IMG/VR virus record: IMGVR_UViG_3300032523_000761
Span: 1-29,470 of that record
Strand: one strand, 5' to 3'
From: a virus
DNA: 29,470 bases
The notes beneath the pieces were generated by a model. That model had not been told where the DNA came from. It did not search any database and saw only the letters and a list, made by a program, of their open reading frames with translations. This document shows positions 5,489 through 13,018 of this stretch, piece by piece; position 1 is the stretch's first letter; every line of letters begins with the position of its first letter. The translations under genes were made by a program, and so were the position numbers.

Positions 5489-6675
5489 GCGAGGCTCCCG
5501 ATCTGGAGTCGCGGGCCGGCGACGTGCATGGCCCGCAGCCCGCCGGCAGGATCGTAGATGAAGAGCTCCATGGCCCGGCGACTGCCCACGAACCCCGAGG
5601 CCGAGTGCCAGTCGTCCGCAGGCCCGAGGCTCGGAGCGATTCGCACGAGGACCCCGTCGATCGTCTCGATCGGCCGGGACCATTCCGCCGACTGGTGGTG
5701 AAGGTGCCCGGTGTGAACCTCGCGATACGGACAGTCGGCCCACGCTGCCGCGGCTTCGTGTGCCATGAGCTGCGGTAGGCGCTTCTTTGCCCGGTGCCCA
5801 TGGACGAAGCCCAGGAGATTCCCTCCGCTGCGGAGGTATTTCCGGGGCGTGTAGGTCTCGTCGACCGACACGCGTTTCGACTTTCTGTAGCGTTCCAGAA
5901 TCACTCGGTGAAATGCCCAGGTCAGCGTCTCGTCGTGGTTGCCGTTGACGACGAGCGTGTCGGTCGCGGCGACCGTGGAGGCCGCGTCGATCACGCTCAC
6001 CAGCGCGTCCGTCCCGACGTGGATCATCTTCTGGATCCGGCCGTCCCGTTCGAGCGGTGTCCCCGAGGTCGTCGTCCCGCTCGGGGTGTCATAGTGGAAC
6101 AGGTCGCCCAGGCCGGCGACGGTGATCCGTCCGAGGGCGTAGGCGCTCGCCGCCTGGAGCAGCTCCTCGGCCGCGTCGCGGACGAGCTGGGCCGCGATGT
6201 GGAGATCGTAGTCGGCTTCCCCCGTGCTCTTCGCCCAGGCGTATTTCCCGAAGTGACAGTCAGCGACGACGAGCACCGCCCAGGGCCGGTCCCTGCGGGC
6301 GCCCGCCGTCCGCGAATCGCGAACGCGGAGTTTGCCTGACGCTCCGGCTATCATCGCGGCGACGAGTTCACCGACCTTTGGGCCGGCCCGAGGCTTCAGC
6401 CGCACGAAGACGCGAAATAGCTCTGTGACAACCGGTCGACCGTTGGAGCGGTCGACCGACATTCCCTCCCACTTCGTCGCCTCCGACGCGGCGACCTCGT
6501 AGCGTTCTAGATCGGCCTCGATGTGGGCGAGCAGGTCGTCGACCGTGCGGATCGTCCGAGAGACGCTGCGGGCCTCAAGGGCGTCGCCGTCGGTCTTTCG
6601 CGTGACGTGTTCGGCCTGCTCCGGGGGCGTCGGCAGATTGCCGGCGACCTCGGCCCTCAGTGTGCGTCGAGCCAT
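5485..6675 (-). CDS. Phage metallophosphoesterase (calcineurin-like)
   Basis: 396 aa from ATG 6675. The metal-binding set of the calcineurin-like phosphoesterase fold is complete: ADCHFGK (Asp139, His141), GLGDLF (Asp191), NGNHDE (Asn246, His247), VHGH (292-294) and HTGHLHH (321-327). Residues 1-130 are an extra helical region rich in charged residues, probably a DNA- or partner-binding part. Related phage enzymes cut phosphodiester or phosphomonoester bonds in nucleic acids or nucleotides; the substrate here is unknown. It lies upstream in transcription of the HExxH and nucleotide hydrolase genes with a GTGA overlap, suggesting a DNA-metabolism cassette. Confidence 0.88.
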   Translation of the reverse strand: MARRTLRAEVAGNLPTPPEQAEHVTRKTDGDALEARSVSRTIRTVDDLLAHIEADLERYEVAASEATKWEGMSVDRSNGRPVVTELFRVFVRLKPRAGPKVGELVAAMIAGASGKLRVRDSRTAGARRDRPWAVLVVADCHFGKYAWAKSTGEADYDLHIAAQLVRDAAEELLQAASAYALGRITVAGLGDLFHYDTPSGTTTSGTPLERDGRIQKMIHVGTDALVSVIDAASTVAATDTLVVNGNHDETLTWAFHRVILERYRKSKRVSVDETYTPRKYLRSGGNLLGFVHGHRAKKRLPQLMAHEAAAAWADCPYREVHTGHLHHQSAEWSRPIETIDGVLVRIAPSLGPADDWHSASGFVGSRRAMELFIYDPAGGLRAMHVAGPRLQIGSLA

Positions 6676-6917
6676 CGGACCACCGTGTGTGAGGAGCCGG
6701 GCAAGTCGCGGGCGGCGAGGCTCTTAGCGATCGCCATCCCCAGGCCTGTTTTGGTGACGCTCGGGCCAAACTTCCCAGAGACCCAGTCGGCCCTAATCGC
6801 GGAGAGCTCGGCCCGAACCTCGGCCGGCAGGCACTGCTCCCAGCGGAGTCGCGAGCGTGCCGGGAGATAGGAGCGGACCTGTTCGAGCAACGATCCTGGA
6901 GGCGGGGGCTTCGACAT
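6657..6917 (-). CDS. Unknown 86-aa protein, possibly DNA-binding
   Basis: Starts at ATG 6917 behind GGAGG. It is helical throughout: SLLEQVRSYLPARSRLRWEQ, LPAEVRAELSAIRADWVSG, then TKTGLGMAIAKSLAARDLPGSSHTVVRWLDAH, whose last two helices look like a helix-turn-helix. It overlaps the metallophosphoesterase start by 19 bases, so the two are likely coupled. I cannot assign it to a named family; a DNA-binding partner of the phosphoesterase is a reasonable guess. Confidence 0.65.
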   Translation of the reverse strand: MSKPPPPGSLLEQVRSYLPARSRLRWEQCLPAEVRAELSAIRADWVSGKFGPSVTKTGLGMAIAKSLAARDLPGSSHTVVRWLDAH

Positions 6918-6972
6918 CGGGCCTCCGTGCTAGGGGGCGGCCCTCCGTGGCCGTACTAGTCAGGCTACGCGA

Positions 6973-7308
6973 TCAGGCGGGCGGATCAATCTCCGGCTGG
7001 GCCGTCGATCCGGGCGACATTCCCAGCCAGGCCCCCGCGGCATTCAAGGTCGCCTGTCTGCCGTCGCACCCACAGGGGCGGCCGACGACGGCCTCGACCC
7101 TCTCCTTCGTGATGCCGATGGCGGAGAGGGCGTTGGCGACGTAGTCGCCGAGGCCGAGAGGCTTATGAGTCGCAGGATAGGCCGGATGCGTTTCGTCGAC
7201 AATGACATGATCTCCCTCGTCCGCGACGATACATGCCGTTATATCCTTCCAATCGTGCCTACGCTCGATGCAGCGAGCCTTTAGGTGTGATCTCGGGCAC
7301 TGAATCAT
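6973..7308 (-). CDS. Unknown 111-aa protein with C-terminal cysteine motif
   Basis: Starts at ATG 7308, which overlaps the TGA of the AT-rich gene by four bases. It begins with MIQCPRSHLKARCIERRHDW, has a strand-rich middle (DEGDHVIVDETHPAYPATHK), a helix with YVANALSAIGITKERVE, and ends with a GRPCGCDGRQATLNAAGAWLG segment. Cys residues at 4, 13 and in CGC could bind a metal or form a small helical knuckle; similar CxCxxR endings occur on small phage proteins near tail genes. Function unknown. Confidence 0.65.
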   Translation of the reverse strand: MIQCPRSHLKARCIERRHDWKDITACIVADEGDHVIVDETHPAYPATHKPLGLGDYVANALSAIGITKERVEAVVGRPCGCDGRQATLNAAGAWLGMSPGSTAQPEIDPPA

Positions 7309-7994
7309 GGGAGCGCGTTCGTTTCGATAGTAGCATGAAAGTTTCCATTAAAGCCCCATCGATAAAAATCTGCGCACCCAGCGGCACCAAGACATCCAGA
7401 CGATTCGGCCTTCGCGCAAAAAACTTGCGAAGAAGAGTACCCTTGTATTGTGCTAGAAAGACTAAGGCTGCCGCATGTAGTGTTTGGAGAGTTGGCTGAT
7501 GTAACCGCTGCGGTCGATGGTGCGAACGCTATAGGAGATTGCGTCGCGTAGGCGGAAGTGAGGTCCGCGAATCCGGTATTTTGTTGACATCCCATTCCAG
7601 TGTCAGGAAATAGAAAAAAACCACCCCCGCATTGAGCGATAAGCTTGTAAAAATACTGAACAGTTCCGCCGCTTGGTGAAGTCATTACGGGAGACGAACC
7701 CTTCCACGTCATCGAGTATGCAGTAGAGCTATCAAAAGCAAGCGTAGCTGTTATTGCATTGAAATGGCTTGACCACGCCGAAGATCCTGGACCTGATGGA
7801 TAATTAGGAAAATCTGGGGTTATGCAGTGAGCGCAGCCACCCATAGCTACGCCAAAAAATCCGGAAAAATAAAAGTTTAAAAACGTGATGTTTATTACTT
7901 TATTTTTAAGGGCTGTATACTGCTCAAAGTCAGTGCATCCACAGTCCGGAACGGGAGGCGCTGGGCAGCACGCACACCCTGGCAGTAGCACCAT
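7305..7994 (-). CDS. AT-rich, cysteine-rich protein, candidate tail-tip or acquired cargo
   Basis: 229 aa from ATG 7994 (TGATG overlap with the previous gene, GGAG about eight bases upstream). The base composition is visibly more AT-rich than all neighbours, and the protein is rich in Ser, Thr, Gly, Phe and has 13 cysteines, five of them in the first 20 residues (CACC, CGC). The start MVLLPGC resembles a degenerate lipobox but has no basic n-region. The middle (TYAFDSSTAYSMTWKGSS-like segments) looks beta-rich. It is the last gene of the tail operon, where receptor-binding or moron genes often sit. Recent transfer from a lower-GC source is likely; its function is unknown. Confidence 0.6.
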   Translation of the reverse strand: MVLLPGCACCPAPPVPDCGCTDFEQYTALKNKVINITFLNFYFSGFFGVAMGGCAHCITPDFPNYPSGPGSSAWSSHFNAITATLAFDSSTAYSMTWKGSSPVMTSPSGGTVQYFYKLIAQCGGGFFLFPDTGMGCQQNTGFADLTSAYATQSPIAFAPSTAAVTSANSPNTTCGSLSLSSTIQGYSSSQVFCAKAESSGCLGAAGCADFYRWGFNGNFHATIETNALP

Positions 7995-8338
7995 CACGAG
8001 CACTCCGCGGCGATGAGGTAATAGGACCCGTTCGCGCCCTTGGCGAGCATCACCCACTTTCCGGTCGCGACGGCGGCGAACTTGTTCACGCAGTTTGCCA
8101 GCGTGGCCCCGCTAGTCTGCGTCTCGCTCGGCGGTGTGCCGTTCTCCCAGAGATTGATCGTGGCGAGCGTCCCCTTCGCCCAGGCGGCCGAGGTCTTCCC
8201 GAGCCGCACAGGCTCGCCGTCGTCGGAGACCTGCCGGAACTTCACCGGCGACATATTCCGATTGCCGGCCTCGTGGGCCTTCGTCGCCGCGATCACGCGG
8301 CGGGCGCCGTCTTCTGTGAATGTTACTGGCTTCGTCAT
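7994..8338 (-). CDS. Small tail-operon protein, unknown
   Basis: 114 aa from ATG 8338 in an ATGA overlap with the upstream gene. It opens with MTKPVTFTEDGARRVIAATK, then has a conserved-looking core ESGNRNMSPVKFRQVSDDGE-like region and a beta-rich end (LATINLWENGTPP, GKWVMLAKGANGSYYLIAAEC). Such short proteins are found after tail genes in siphoviruses and are probably virion components. I recognise the layout but no named family. Confidence 0.65.
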   Translation of the reverse strand: MTKPVTFTEDGARRVIAATKAHEAGNRNMSPVKFRQVSDDGEPVRLGKTSAAWAKGTLATINLWENGTPPSETQTSGATLANCVNKFAAVATGKWVMLAKGANGSYYLIAAECS

Positions 8339-9225
8339 GTCAGGAGAGAGGGGCTCCCGAAGCCTGTCGTGAAGTTTGCCGTCGCGTAGATCTCCACGCC
8401 GGCCCCGGCATTGATCACGGACGGCTTCACGCCGTCGCTCTTCTTCGTGCCGTTGGAGTTGAGCGCGACCGGCTGCTTCACGGCCTTCCCGTCGGAGCCG
8501 ACGATCGCCTTCCGGGAGCCGCTTACGAGCTCCATGAAACCCACGTCCCACGGCATACACTTCCACGTCAGCGGTTCATATTTGAACTCCCAGGTCGCCT
8601 CGACGAAGTCGAGCTTTGCCGCGTCGGAGACCCCGTCGAGCTTTGAGATCGACACCTTCTTCGATGCGCGGAGATAACACTTCCACGTTTTCGCGGGCCC
8701 GCCAGCCCAGGTGTCGTCGTTCACCTTTCCCGGATAGGCAGCCGCCGCGACCGTGAACAGATTCTCCGTCGCATACGTTTTCCGCAGCGTCCATCCGAAC
8801 TCGTGCCGCTCGCGTTCGAGCCCTTCGAGCGGATCGCCGGCCGCGTTACAGATCGTCACGCCGTCCTTATCCACGAACAGAGGGACCGTCGTCGTCCCGC
8901 CGGCAAACTCCCAGAGGTTCCCGGGGATGCCGCTCCCGTCAGGGACTCGAGGAGGGATCGAGTATTTCACACCCAAAACCCAGACCATCCCCTCCTTACC
9001 CTCGGGCGCGAGATCGAACTCCAGGGCCTTCAGTGCAGCCATGTCGGGATGAGCAGCGCCCCACGTCAGGCCGGCGTTTAAGGCCATCTCGACCAGGATC
9101 TGATACTGGGACGTTGCGGGCGTATCGACGCGGATCCGCCACTTTAGCGCGGCCTGCATGCTCTCGCCGAACTTGCCCGAGAGCGTGGTCCCGTCGAGGA
9201 TCCGCTGGTAGTTGACGACTGCCAT
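8335..9225 (-). CDS. Tail-associated structural protein (downstream of tape measure)
   Basis: 296 aa, starting at ATG 9225, directly after the tape measure gene in transcription. It is beta-rich with many aromatic residues (WGAAHPDMAALKALEFDLAP, GVKYSIPPRVPDGSGIPGNLWEF, LDFVEATWEFKYEPLTWKCM). No membrane segment, enzyme motif or Gly-rich tail-fibre repeat is seen. The position matches the distal tail or baseplate hub genes of siphoviruses, which is the basis for the call; a sequence family was not recognised. Confidence 0.65.
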   Translation of the reverse strand: MAVVNYQRILDGTTLSGKFGESMQAALKWRIRVDTPATSQYQILVEMALNAGLTWGAAHPDMAALKALEFDLAPEGKEGMVWVLGVKYSIPPRVPDGSGIPGNLWEFAGGTTTVPLFVDKDGVTICNAAGDPLEGLERERHEFGWTLRKTYATENLFTVAAAAYPGKVNDDTWAGGPAKTWKCYLRASKKVSISKLDGVSDAAKLDFVEATWEFKYEPLTWKCMPWDVGFMELVSGSRKAIVGSDGKAVKQPVALNSNGTKKSDGVKPSVINAGAGVEIYATANFTTGFGSPSLLT

Positions 9226-9228
9226 GGC

Positions 9229-10746
9229 TCAAAACTCCGCGACAGCGAAGCCCTCGTCGGACGTGTTGGCGGCGATCTCCTCGAGGACCCCGAGCTGCTG
9301 CTGCTGCACATCACCAGCTCCGCCCCGCATGATCCGATACATTTCCGCGATCCCCTCGCTCGTGCGAGAGTCGATCCCCTTGATCGCCTGGGCCACGTCG
9401 ACGACTACAGTCTGTTGCAGCTCGACGGGCTTCTTAGACGCCACGTCGATGGTATTGGCCGAGGCCTCGGCCTTCGCGACCGACGCGTCGAGGGCCGTCA
9501 CGAGCGGCCCGGCTATCGCCTGGCCGACCGTGCCAGAACTCTCCCCGAAAGCCCGGTCGAATCCCGCGTTCATCTGCTCGACGTTCGCCGTGATGCCGTC
9601 ATTTATGGTCGCGTTAAACGCCTGAGCGCCAGCGACGACCGCGTCTATCGACGACGTGTCGAACCCCAGGTATTTCCCGATCGACTGGGCGATCGTCGCG
9701 AGACCCTTGAACACGCTCCCGAATCCGAGAATGATCATCCCGAGCCCGGCCTGGGCACCGTTGAACACGGCCGACAGGAACGCGGCTGTCCGATCCATGA
9801 AGTCGGCGACGCCGCCCCACTGCTCGCCGACGCTCGACAGGTACGAGAACACCGATCCGAAGTTAACGATGATGTAGTCGCCGATCCCGGCGAGGTAGCG
9901 GGCCCCAGCGAGGATTCCCTCGCCAATCGCCTGCCCGATATTCGCACCCCCAACCGAGCCGACGAAGTCTGTGAAAGTGTTCGCGATGGCCGTGATCGCT
10001 GGCGACAGGTACGCGACGACCTGCTGGACGACGCCGGCGATCGACTTTGAAACCATCGTGAACGAGTCGTTCATCGCCTCCACGTCCTGGCCCTGGGCGT
10101 TGGTCAGCACCAGGCCCAGACGCTCGGCCTGCTCGCGAGCAGCCGCGATCCCCTCGGCTCCGCCCGCGAACAGCGGAAGCAGCGAGGCCCCGGCCTTGCC
10201 AAAGAGTTGGACCGCAGCCGCGGCCCGCTCGGCCTCCGTCGGCAGTGCTGCGATCGACGAGGCGATCGCATCGAATCGGTCCGCCGCCGACATGCCGTTA
10301 AGCTGTTCGACCGACAGGCCGAGCCCGGCGAACGCGGCCTGTGCCGTCTTTGATCCGCCCGCCGCCTTCGCGAACGCGATCTCCGCCTTCTGCGACGCCT
10401 TGCCGACGTTCTCCATCGACACGCCGGCCAGGTCTGCCGCGAGCGACAGGCCCGCGAACTCTCCGTACGTGAATCCCAGGTTCGCCGCCATCTTGCTGGC
10501 GGAGTCGATCACGTCGGCCTGAGCCTGCCCGAAGGAGACGAGGCTTCGGACACTAGATGCCGCGGCCGACGCGACGGACGCGAAGAGCTGCGTCGCGTTG
10601 ATCGCGACGAGCGTCCGCATGCTCGACTCTAGAGACTTAGTCGAACTCTGGAGACCTGCAAACGAGCTCGAGGCGGCCCGCACCCCGGACGTGAGCCCGG
10701 AGGTCGAGGCCGTGAAAACGGCGGATACCTTTCCGATCGATGCCAT
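9229..10746 (-). CDS. Tail tape measure protein
   Basis: 505 aa from ATG 10746. The N-terminal third is long helical Ala/Ser-rich sequence (SVRSLVSFGQAQADVIDSAS, ADRFDAIASSIAALPTEAER, AAAVQLFGKAGASLLPLF), the typical TMP_1-like core. Residues about 290-370 hold hydrophobic segments (YIIVNFGSVFSYLSS, GLGMIILGFGSVFKGLATIA), common in tape measures that insert into the membrane at DNA entry. Tape measure length sets tail length; this one is short and predicts a tail of roughly 75 nm at the usual 1.5 angstrom per residue. It follows the two tail chaperone frames, as expected. Confidence 0.9.
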   Translation of the reverse strand: MASIGKVSAVFTASTSGLTSGVRAASSSFAGLQSSTKSLESSMRTLVAINATQLFASVASAAASSVRSLVSFGQAQADVIDSASKMAANLGFTYGEFAGLSLAADLAGVSMENVGKASQKAEIAFAKAAGGSKTAQAAFAGLGLSVEQLNGMSAADRFDAIASSIAALPTEAERAAAAVQLFGKAGASLLPLFAGGAEGIAAAREQAERLGLVLTNAQGQDVEAMNDSFTMVSKSIAGVVQQVVAYLSPAITAIANTFTDFVGSVGGANIGQAIGEGILAGARYLAGIGDYIIVNFGSVFSYLSSVGEQWGGVADFMDRTAAFLSAVFNGAQAGLGMIILGFGSVFKGLATIAQSIGKYLGFDTSSIDAVVAGAQAFNATINDGITANVEQMNAGFDRAFGESSGTVGQAIAGPLVTALDASVAKAEASANTIDVASKKPVELQQTVVVDVAQAIKGIDSRTSEGIAEMYRIMRGGAGDVQQQQLGVLEEIAANTSDEGFAVAEF

Positions 10747-10749
10747 GGT

Positions 10750-11070
10750 CTAGCGTCCTTGCTGATCGACGAATGCTTTGATCTTCGCGGCGATCTCGTC
10801 CTCGGTCATCTCGCGGTCGGGGTCATAACTTGGAAGGAACATCTCGACGAACGAGTCGCCCGGCTTCGCCCCCAGGGCAATAGCCGTGAACATGGTCGCC
10901 CGTGCCGTCCGGGCCCAGTCCTCGCCGAATGGCTCGACCTTGTAATACGCCATCCACCGATGAACCTGATCCAGCGTGATCTCGTGTTTCCATTGTTCGA
11001 CGCTTCCGATTTTTAAGTGTGCGGCCAGCCGGTACAGGAAACGATCCGTCAGTCCTGCCCGGCTGCGGAG
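10750..11070 (-). CDS. T-like tail assembly chaperone extension made by -1 frameshift
   Basis: This frame has its only good content as a continuation of the gene at 11049-11399: after a -1 slip at 11070-11076 it stays open for 106 codons to a TAG at 10750. The bridging part reads FLYRLAAHLKIGSVEQWKHE and ITLDQVHRWMAYYKVEPFGE, the hallmark of G-T type tail chaperone extensions (…MAYYRLEPFG). An ATG at 10953 lies inside it with no clear ribosome site. The fusion would be 216 aa. Together with the short form it should coat the tape measure during tail assembly. Confidence 0.85.
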   Translation of the reverse strand, partial: LRSRAGLTDRFLYRLAAHLKIGSVEQWKHEITLDQVHRWMAYYKVEPFGEDWARTARATMFTAIALGAKPGDSFVEMFLPSYDPDREMTEDEIAAKIKAFVDQQGR

Positions 11071-11399
11071 TTTTTTTCGAGCTCCTGGACGACCTGGTCG
11101 CCAGACTTCAGCACCGTTTCCCAGCAGCGGTTATAGATCCACATAACGCGCAGGTGTGCGAACTTCAGCACCTTCCCGGCCTCGATCCCGAGAGGCTTCC
11201 CGTCGGCATCGCACATGCACACCGTCAGCGTCCGGGCGATCAGGTCGGCCGGGGGCGTTTCGCCGCCGAGGTCCCGGTGAGCCTTCGCCAGTGAATGCCA
11301 TTCGGCGAACGACGGATAGCGAAGATGGACAGCGTCGTCGCTGCCTGGTGGAGTGACAGTGACCACGTCGGATTCGGACGGAAAACAGCTCATGTCCAT
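11049..11399 (-). CDS. G-like tail assembly chaperone
   Basis: 116 aa from ATG 11399 (ATG 11393 also possible). It has a beta-rich N-terminus (DVVTVTPPGSDDAVHLRYPS), then helices with FAEWHSLAKAHRDLGG, PADLIARTLTVCMCDADGKP and LKFAHLRVMWIYNRCWETVL. Placement between tube proteins and the tape measure is the standard position of lambda gpG-like chaperones. Codons 108-110 (GAA AAA AAC) carry a canonical slippery heptamer, after which 0-frame translation stops soon at 11049-11051. The overlap with the upstream gene is 10 bases. Confidence 0.85.
   Translation of the reverse strand: MDMSCFPSESDVVTVTPPGSDDAVHLRYPSFAEWHSLAKAHRDLGGETPPADLIARTLTVCMCDADGKPLGIEAGKVLKFAHLRVMWIYNRCWETVLKSGDQVVQELEKNSAAGQD
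11070..11076 (-). promoter_or_regulatory. Programmed -1 ribosomal frameshift site A AAA AAC
   Basis: On the - strand the heptamer A AAA AAC lies in the correct phase of the chaperone gene: (GA)A AAA AAC are codons 108-110. A -1 slip joins exactly the frame of 10750-11070, and the joined sequence has no stop for 106 codons. This heptamer is among the most efficient -1 sites in bacteria, and the same arrangement is a conserved feature of siphovirus tail chaperone genes. Confidence 0.88.
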
Positions 11400-11779
11400 G
11401 ATGCTCCTGAGAGTTTGAAAGTGGCCTTGCCGACGAGGAACTCGCCGACCTGCCCTGTCACGTCGAACGCCTCGAGGTAGGCCTCGCGCGAGAGCGACCC
11501 GCCGTCGAACGTGACAGCGACCGTGCCGCGGATTCCGATGTCAAGGTGGCTAAACGACGGGCAGCCGTATAGCGTGACTTCGACCGTCCCCGGATCAATA
11601 GCTACGCAATCGTATTGCTTGACGATTCGCGTCCCTATTCCGGAACCAAGGACGCTCGACGTGATGTTCGTCGACTCGACAAAGACGGCAGTCCCTGGAG
11701 CTGCTCGCCAGCCCGTCACGCGGCCGAGCGACGCGCCGTTAAAAGTACAGGTCGATCCCTGAGACGTTGGAGTTGGCAT
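11390..11779 (-). CDS. Tail tube-like protein (third of a tandem set)
   Basis: 129 aa from ATG 11779. It is nearly all beta strands: STCTFNGASLGRVTGWRAAP, FVESTNITSSVLGSG, PGTVEVTLYGCPS, GTVAVTFDGGSLSREAYLEA, then GEFLVGKATFKLSGASWT. The ending strand pattern is that of tail tube and tube-like proteins that form hexameric rings. It lies directly before the chaperone genes with a 10-base overlap, the usual spot for the tube protein. Whether this or one of the two next genes is the main tube protein cannot be decided here. Confidence 0.7.
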   Translation of the reverse strand: MPTPTSQGSTCTFNGASLGRVTGWRAAPGTAVFVESTNITSSVLGSGIGTRIVKQYDCVAIDPGTVEVTLYGCPSFSHLDIGIRGTVAVTFDGGSLSREAYLEAFDVTGQVGEFLVGKATFKLSGASWT

Positions 11780-11800
11780 GTGTTGCCCGCCTCCACGGGA

Positions 11801-12166
11801 TCAGGAGGCGAAGTCGCTCGTGTAGTTGGCCGTCCACTTCTTCAGCTCGCCGACCGTGTCGTCGCCGGTGGAGTCCATGCACTTACAAGTGAGGGTCTCG
11901 GCCGTGATCGTCGTGCCCTTCACGGGCTTCGTGGCCCCGAGGCCCTCGATCGTGACGGTGACGACCACGCCCGCTCCGCCGGCCTGGCCGTAGTCGGTCA
12001 GGCCGGACTCGTAGGCCCGCGTCCCGCCGGTAGCGATCGACAGCGTGGACGCGTCGAGCTGCGGAGTAACGTCGCTCTTTCGCGTCGCCTTTACGGTGAC
12101 CTTTGTCGCGCCAGAAACTCCGTATGACGCGAAGCCCTGGCTACTGGTGAATGTGGGATCGGGCAC
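11801..12166 (-). CDS. Tail tube-like protein (second of a tandem set)
   Basis: 121 aa from ATG 12166. Beta-rich, with TKVTVKATRKSDVTPQLDAS, GGAGVVVTVTIEGLGATKPV, TTITAETLTCKCMDSTGDD and an end (LKKWTANYTSDFAS) that recalls the end of the neighbour at 12179-12520 (YASWSAEFSFYPTS). A role as tube, tube-like or tail adaptor is inferred from fold pattern and place in the tail operon. The Cys pair CKC is unusual for the group. Confidence 0.65.
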   Translation of the reverse strand: MPDPTFTSSQGFASYGVSGATKVTVKATRKSDVTPQLDASTLSIATGGTRAYESGLTDYGQAGGAGVVVTVTIEGLGATKPVKGTTITAETLTCKCMDSTGDDTVGELKKWTANYTSDFAS

Positions 12167-12178
12167 GGATCGGGCTCC

Positions 12179-12520
12179 TTACGATGTCGGGTAGAACGAA
12201 AACTCTGCCGACCATGACGCGTACTTTCCGACCTCATAGTTCTTTTCGTAGCTCTCGCAGATCCAGCCGGTGACCGTGGCAGCGGCCGTGAGGGCGAGCG
12301 TGGTGTCGCTCTTCAGGTTGCCGGACACGGACACCGTCTTCGTGGCGGTCGCGGTTCCGGCCTCGATCAGGGGCGGGGCCGCATAGACTCGGGCCGCGTC
12401 GCCGAGGGCCGTCACGTCTTCCTTTGGCGTCGCTCCGGTTGTCTCGATTTCCTTGAGCGAAATCTGCTTCGCCCCGGAGGGAATCGTGGGTCCCGGGGTG
12501 GTCAGCGTGGAAATGGGCAT
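12179..12520 (-). CDS. Tail tube-like protein (first of a tandem set)
   Basis: 113 aa from ATG 12520, with GAGGAG upstream. It contains ISLKEIETTGATPKEDVTAL, then VSVSGNLKSDTTLALTAAAT, and ends VTGWICESYEKNYEVGKYAS, a pattern seen in phage tail tube proteins that end in a paired beta sheet. Three consecutive beta-rich genes of similar length and with related endings (11390-12520) suggest duplication and divergence, so one is probably the main tube and the others tail adaptor or minor tube proteins. Confidence 0.65.
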   Translation of the reverse strand: MPISTLTTPGPTIPSGAKQISLKEIETTGATPKEDVTALGDAARVYAAPPLIEAGTATATKTVSVSGNLKSDTTLALTAAATVTGWICESYEKNYEVGKYASWSAEFSFYPTS

Positions 12521-12571
12521 ACGGTCCGCTCCTCGTGGTGTGCTGGTCCGATTTTATGGAACACCGGCCGG

Positions 12572-12581
12572 GCCGAATCTC
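12572..12581 (-). promoter_or_regulatory. GAGATTC motif in the gap upstream of the tube-like gene
   Basis: On the - strand this reads GAGATTCGGC in the 62-base gap between the tail terminator gene and the tube-like gene, followed by CCGG and an AT-rich stretch. It matches the first seven bases of the motifs upstream of portal and capsid. It could be a weaker copy of the same element, or coincidence. Confidence 0.35.
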
Positions 12582-12582
12582 A

Positions 12583-13017
12583 CTACAAATCCGTGCCGGT
12601 CCAGCGGATCTCGACCGACAGCTCGACCGTATAGGTCGGGGTCTCGCGGCCTTCGAGGTAGTCCGGCTGGCTGTCACGCTCGTCGATGACCAGGCAATGC
12701 TCGATGACCGTGGTCACGTCCCCGTATACGGTCCCGGAGAACTTGTGAATCGCAGCGGTGATCTGGCCGGCGATCGTCCAGGCCTCGACGTAGTCGTCCG
12801 CGTAGATCGCCACCAGGAACCGGGCGACCGGGCTCACCTGGTCGGCAGACGGAGTGTCGTCGAACGTGTCCGCGAGGACCTGCTCGCGGCTGGTCGCCTC
12901 GCGGGCGTAGACCACGAACGGCGGGCCAGTGTTGCCGGTCATGCCGACCGGCCAGGCCGTCGAGCCCGTCGCCGCTTCGATCGCCTCTCTGAGCCAGACG
13001 TGAGGGGAGCCGGGCAT
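12583..13017 (-). CDS. Tail terminator/completion protein (DUF3168-like)
   Basis: 144 aa from ATG 13017. The pattern LREAIEAATGSTAWPVGM, TGPPFVVYAREATSREQVLA, then SPVARFLVAIYADDYVEAWTIAGQITAAIHKFSG, and closing strands TYTVELSVEIRWTG fits the phage tail completion family (DUF3168/gpU-like): an alpha/beta sandwich that caps the tail tube. It sits between the gp10-like and tube-like genes, exactly where the terminator is expected in HK97-like operons. Confidence 0.8.
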   Translation of the reverse strand: MPGSPHVWLREAIEAATGSTAWPVGMTGNTGPPFVVYAREATSREQVLADTFDDTPSADQVSPVARFLVAIYADDYVEAWTIAGQITAAIHKFSGTVYGDVTTVIEHCLVIDERDSQPDYLEGRETPTYTVELSVEIRWTGTDL

Positions 13018-13018
13018 G

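Noticed and set aside
5208-5801. A 364-codon frame joining the nucleotide hydrolase upstream across the metallophosphoesterase
   Set aside because: The part beyond 5207 overlaps the phosphoesterase and HExxH genes and is Arg/Pro-rich; the ATGA overlap at 5207 gives a natural start.
7930-8057. Lipoprotein signal in front of the AT-rich gene from an upstream start
   Set aside because: The upstream extension lies inside the previous gene and has no suitable start with a ribosome site; the LPGC sequence lacks a proper h-region and n-region.
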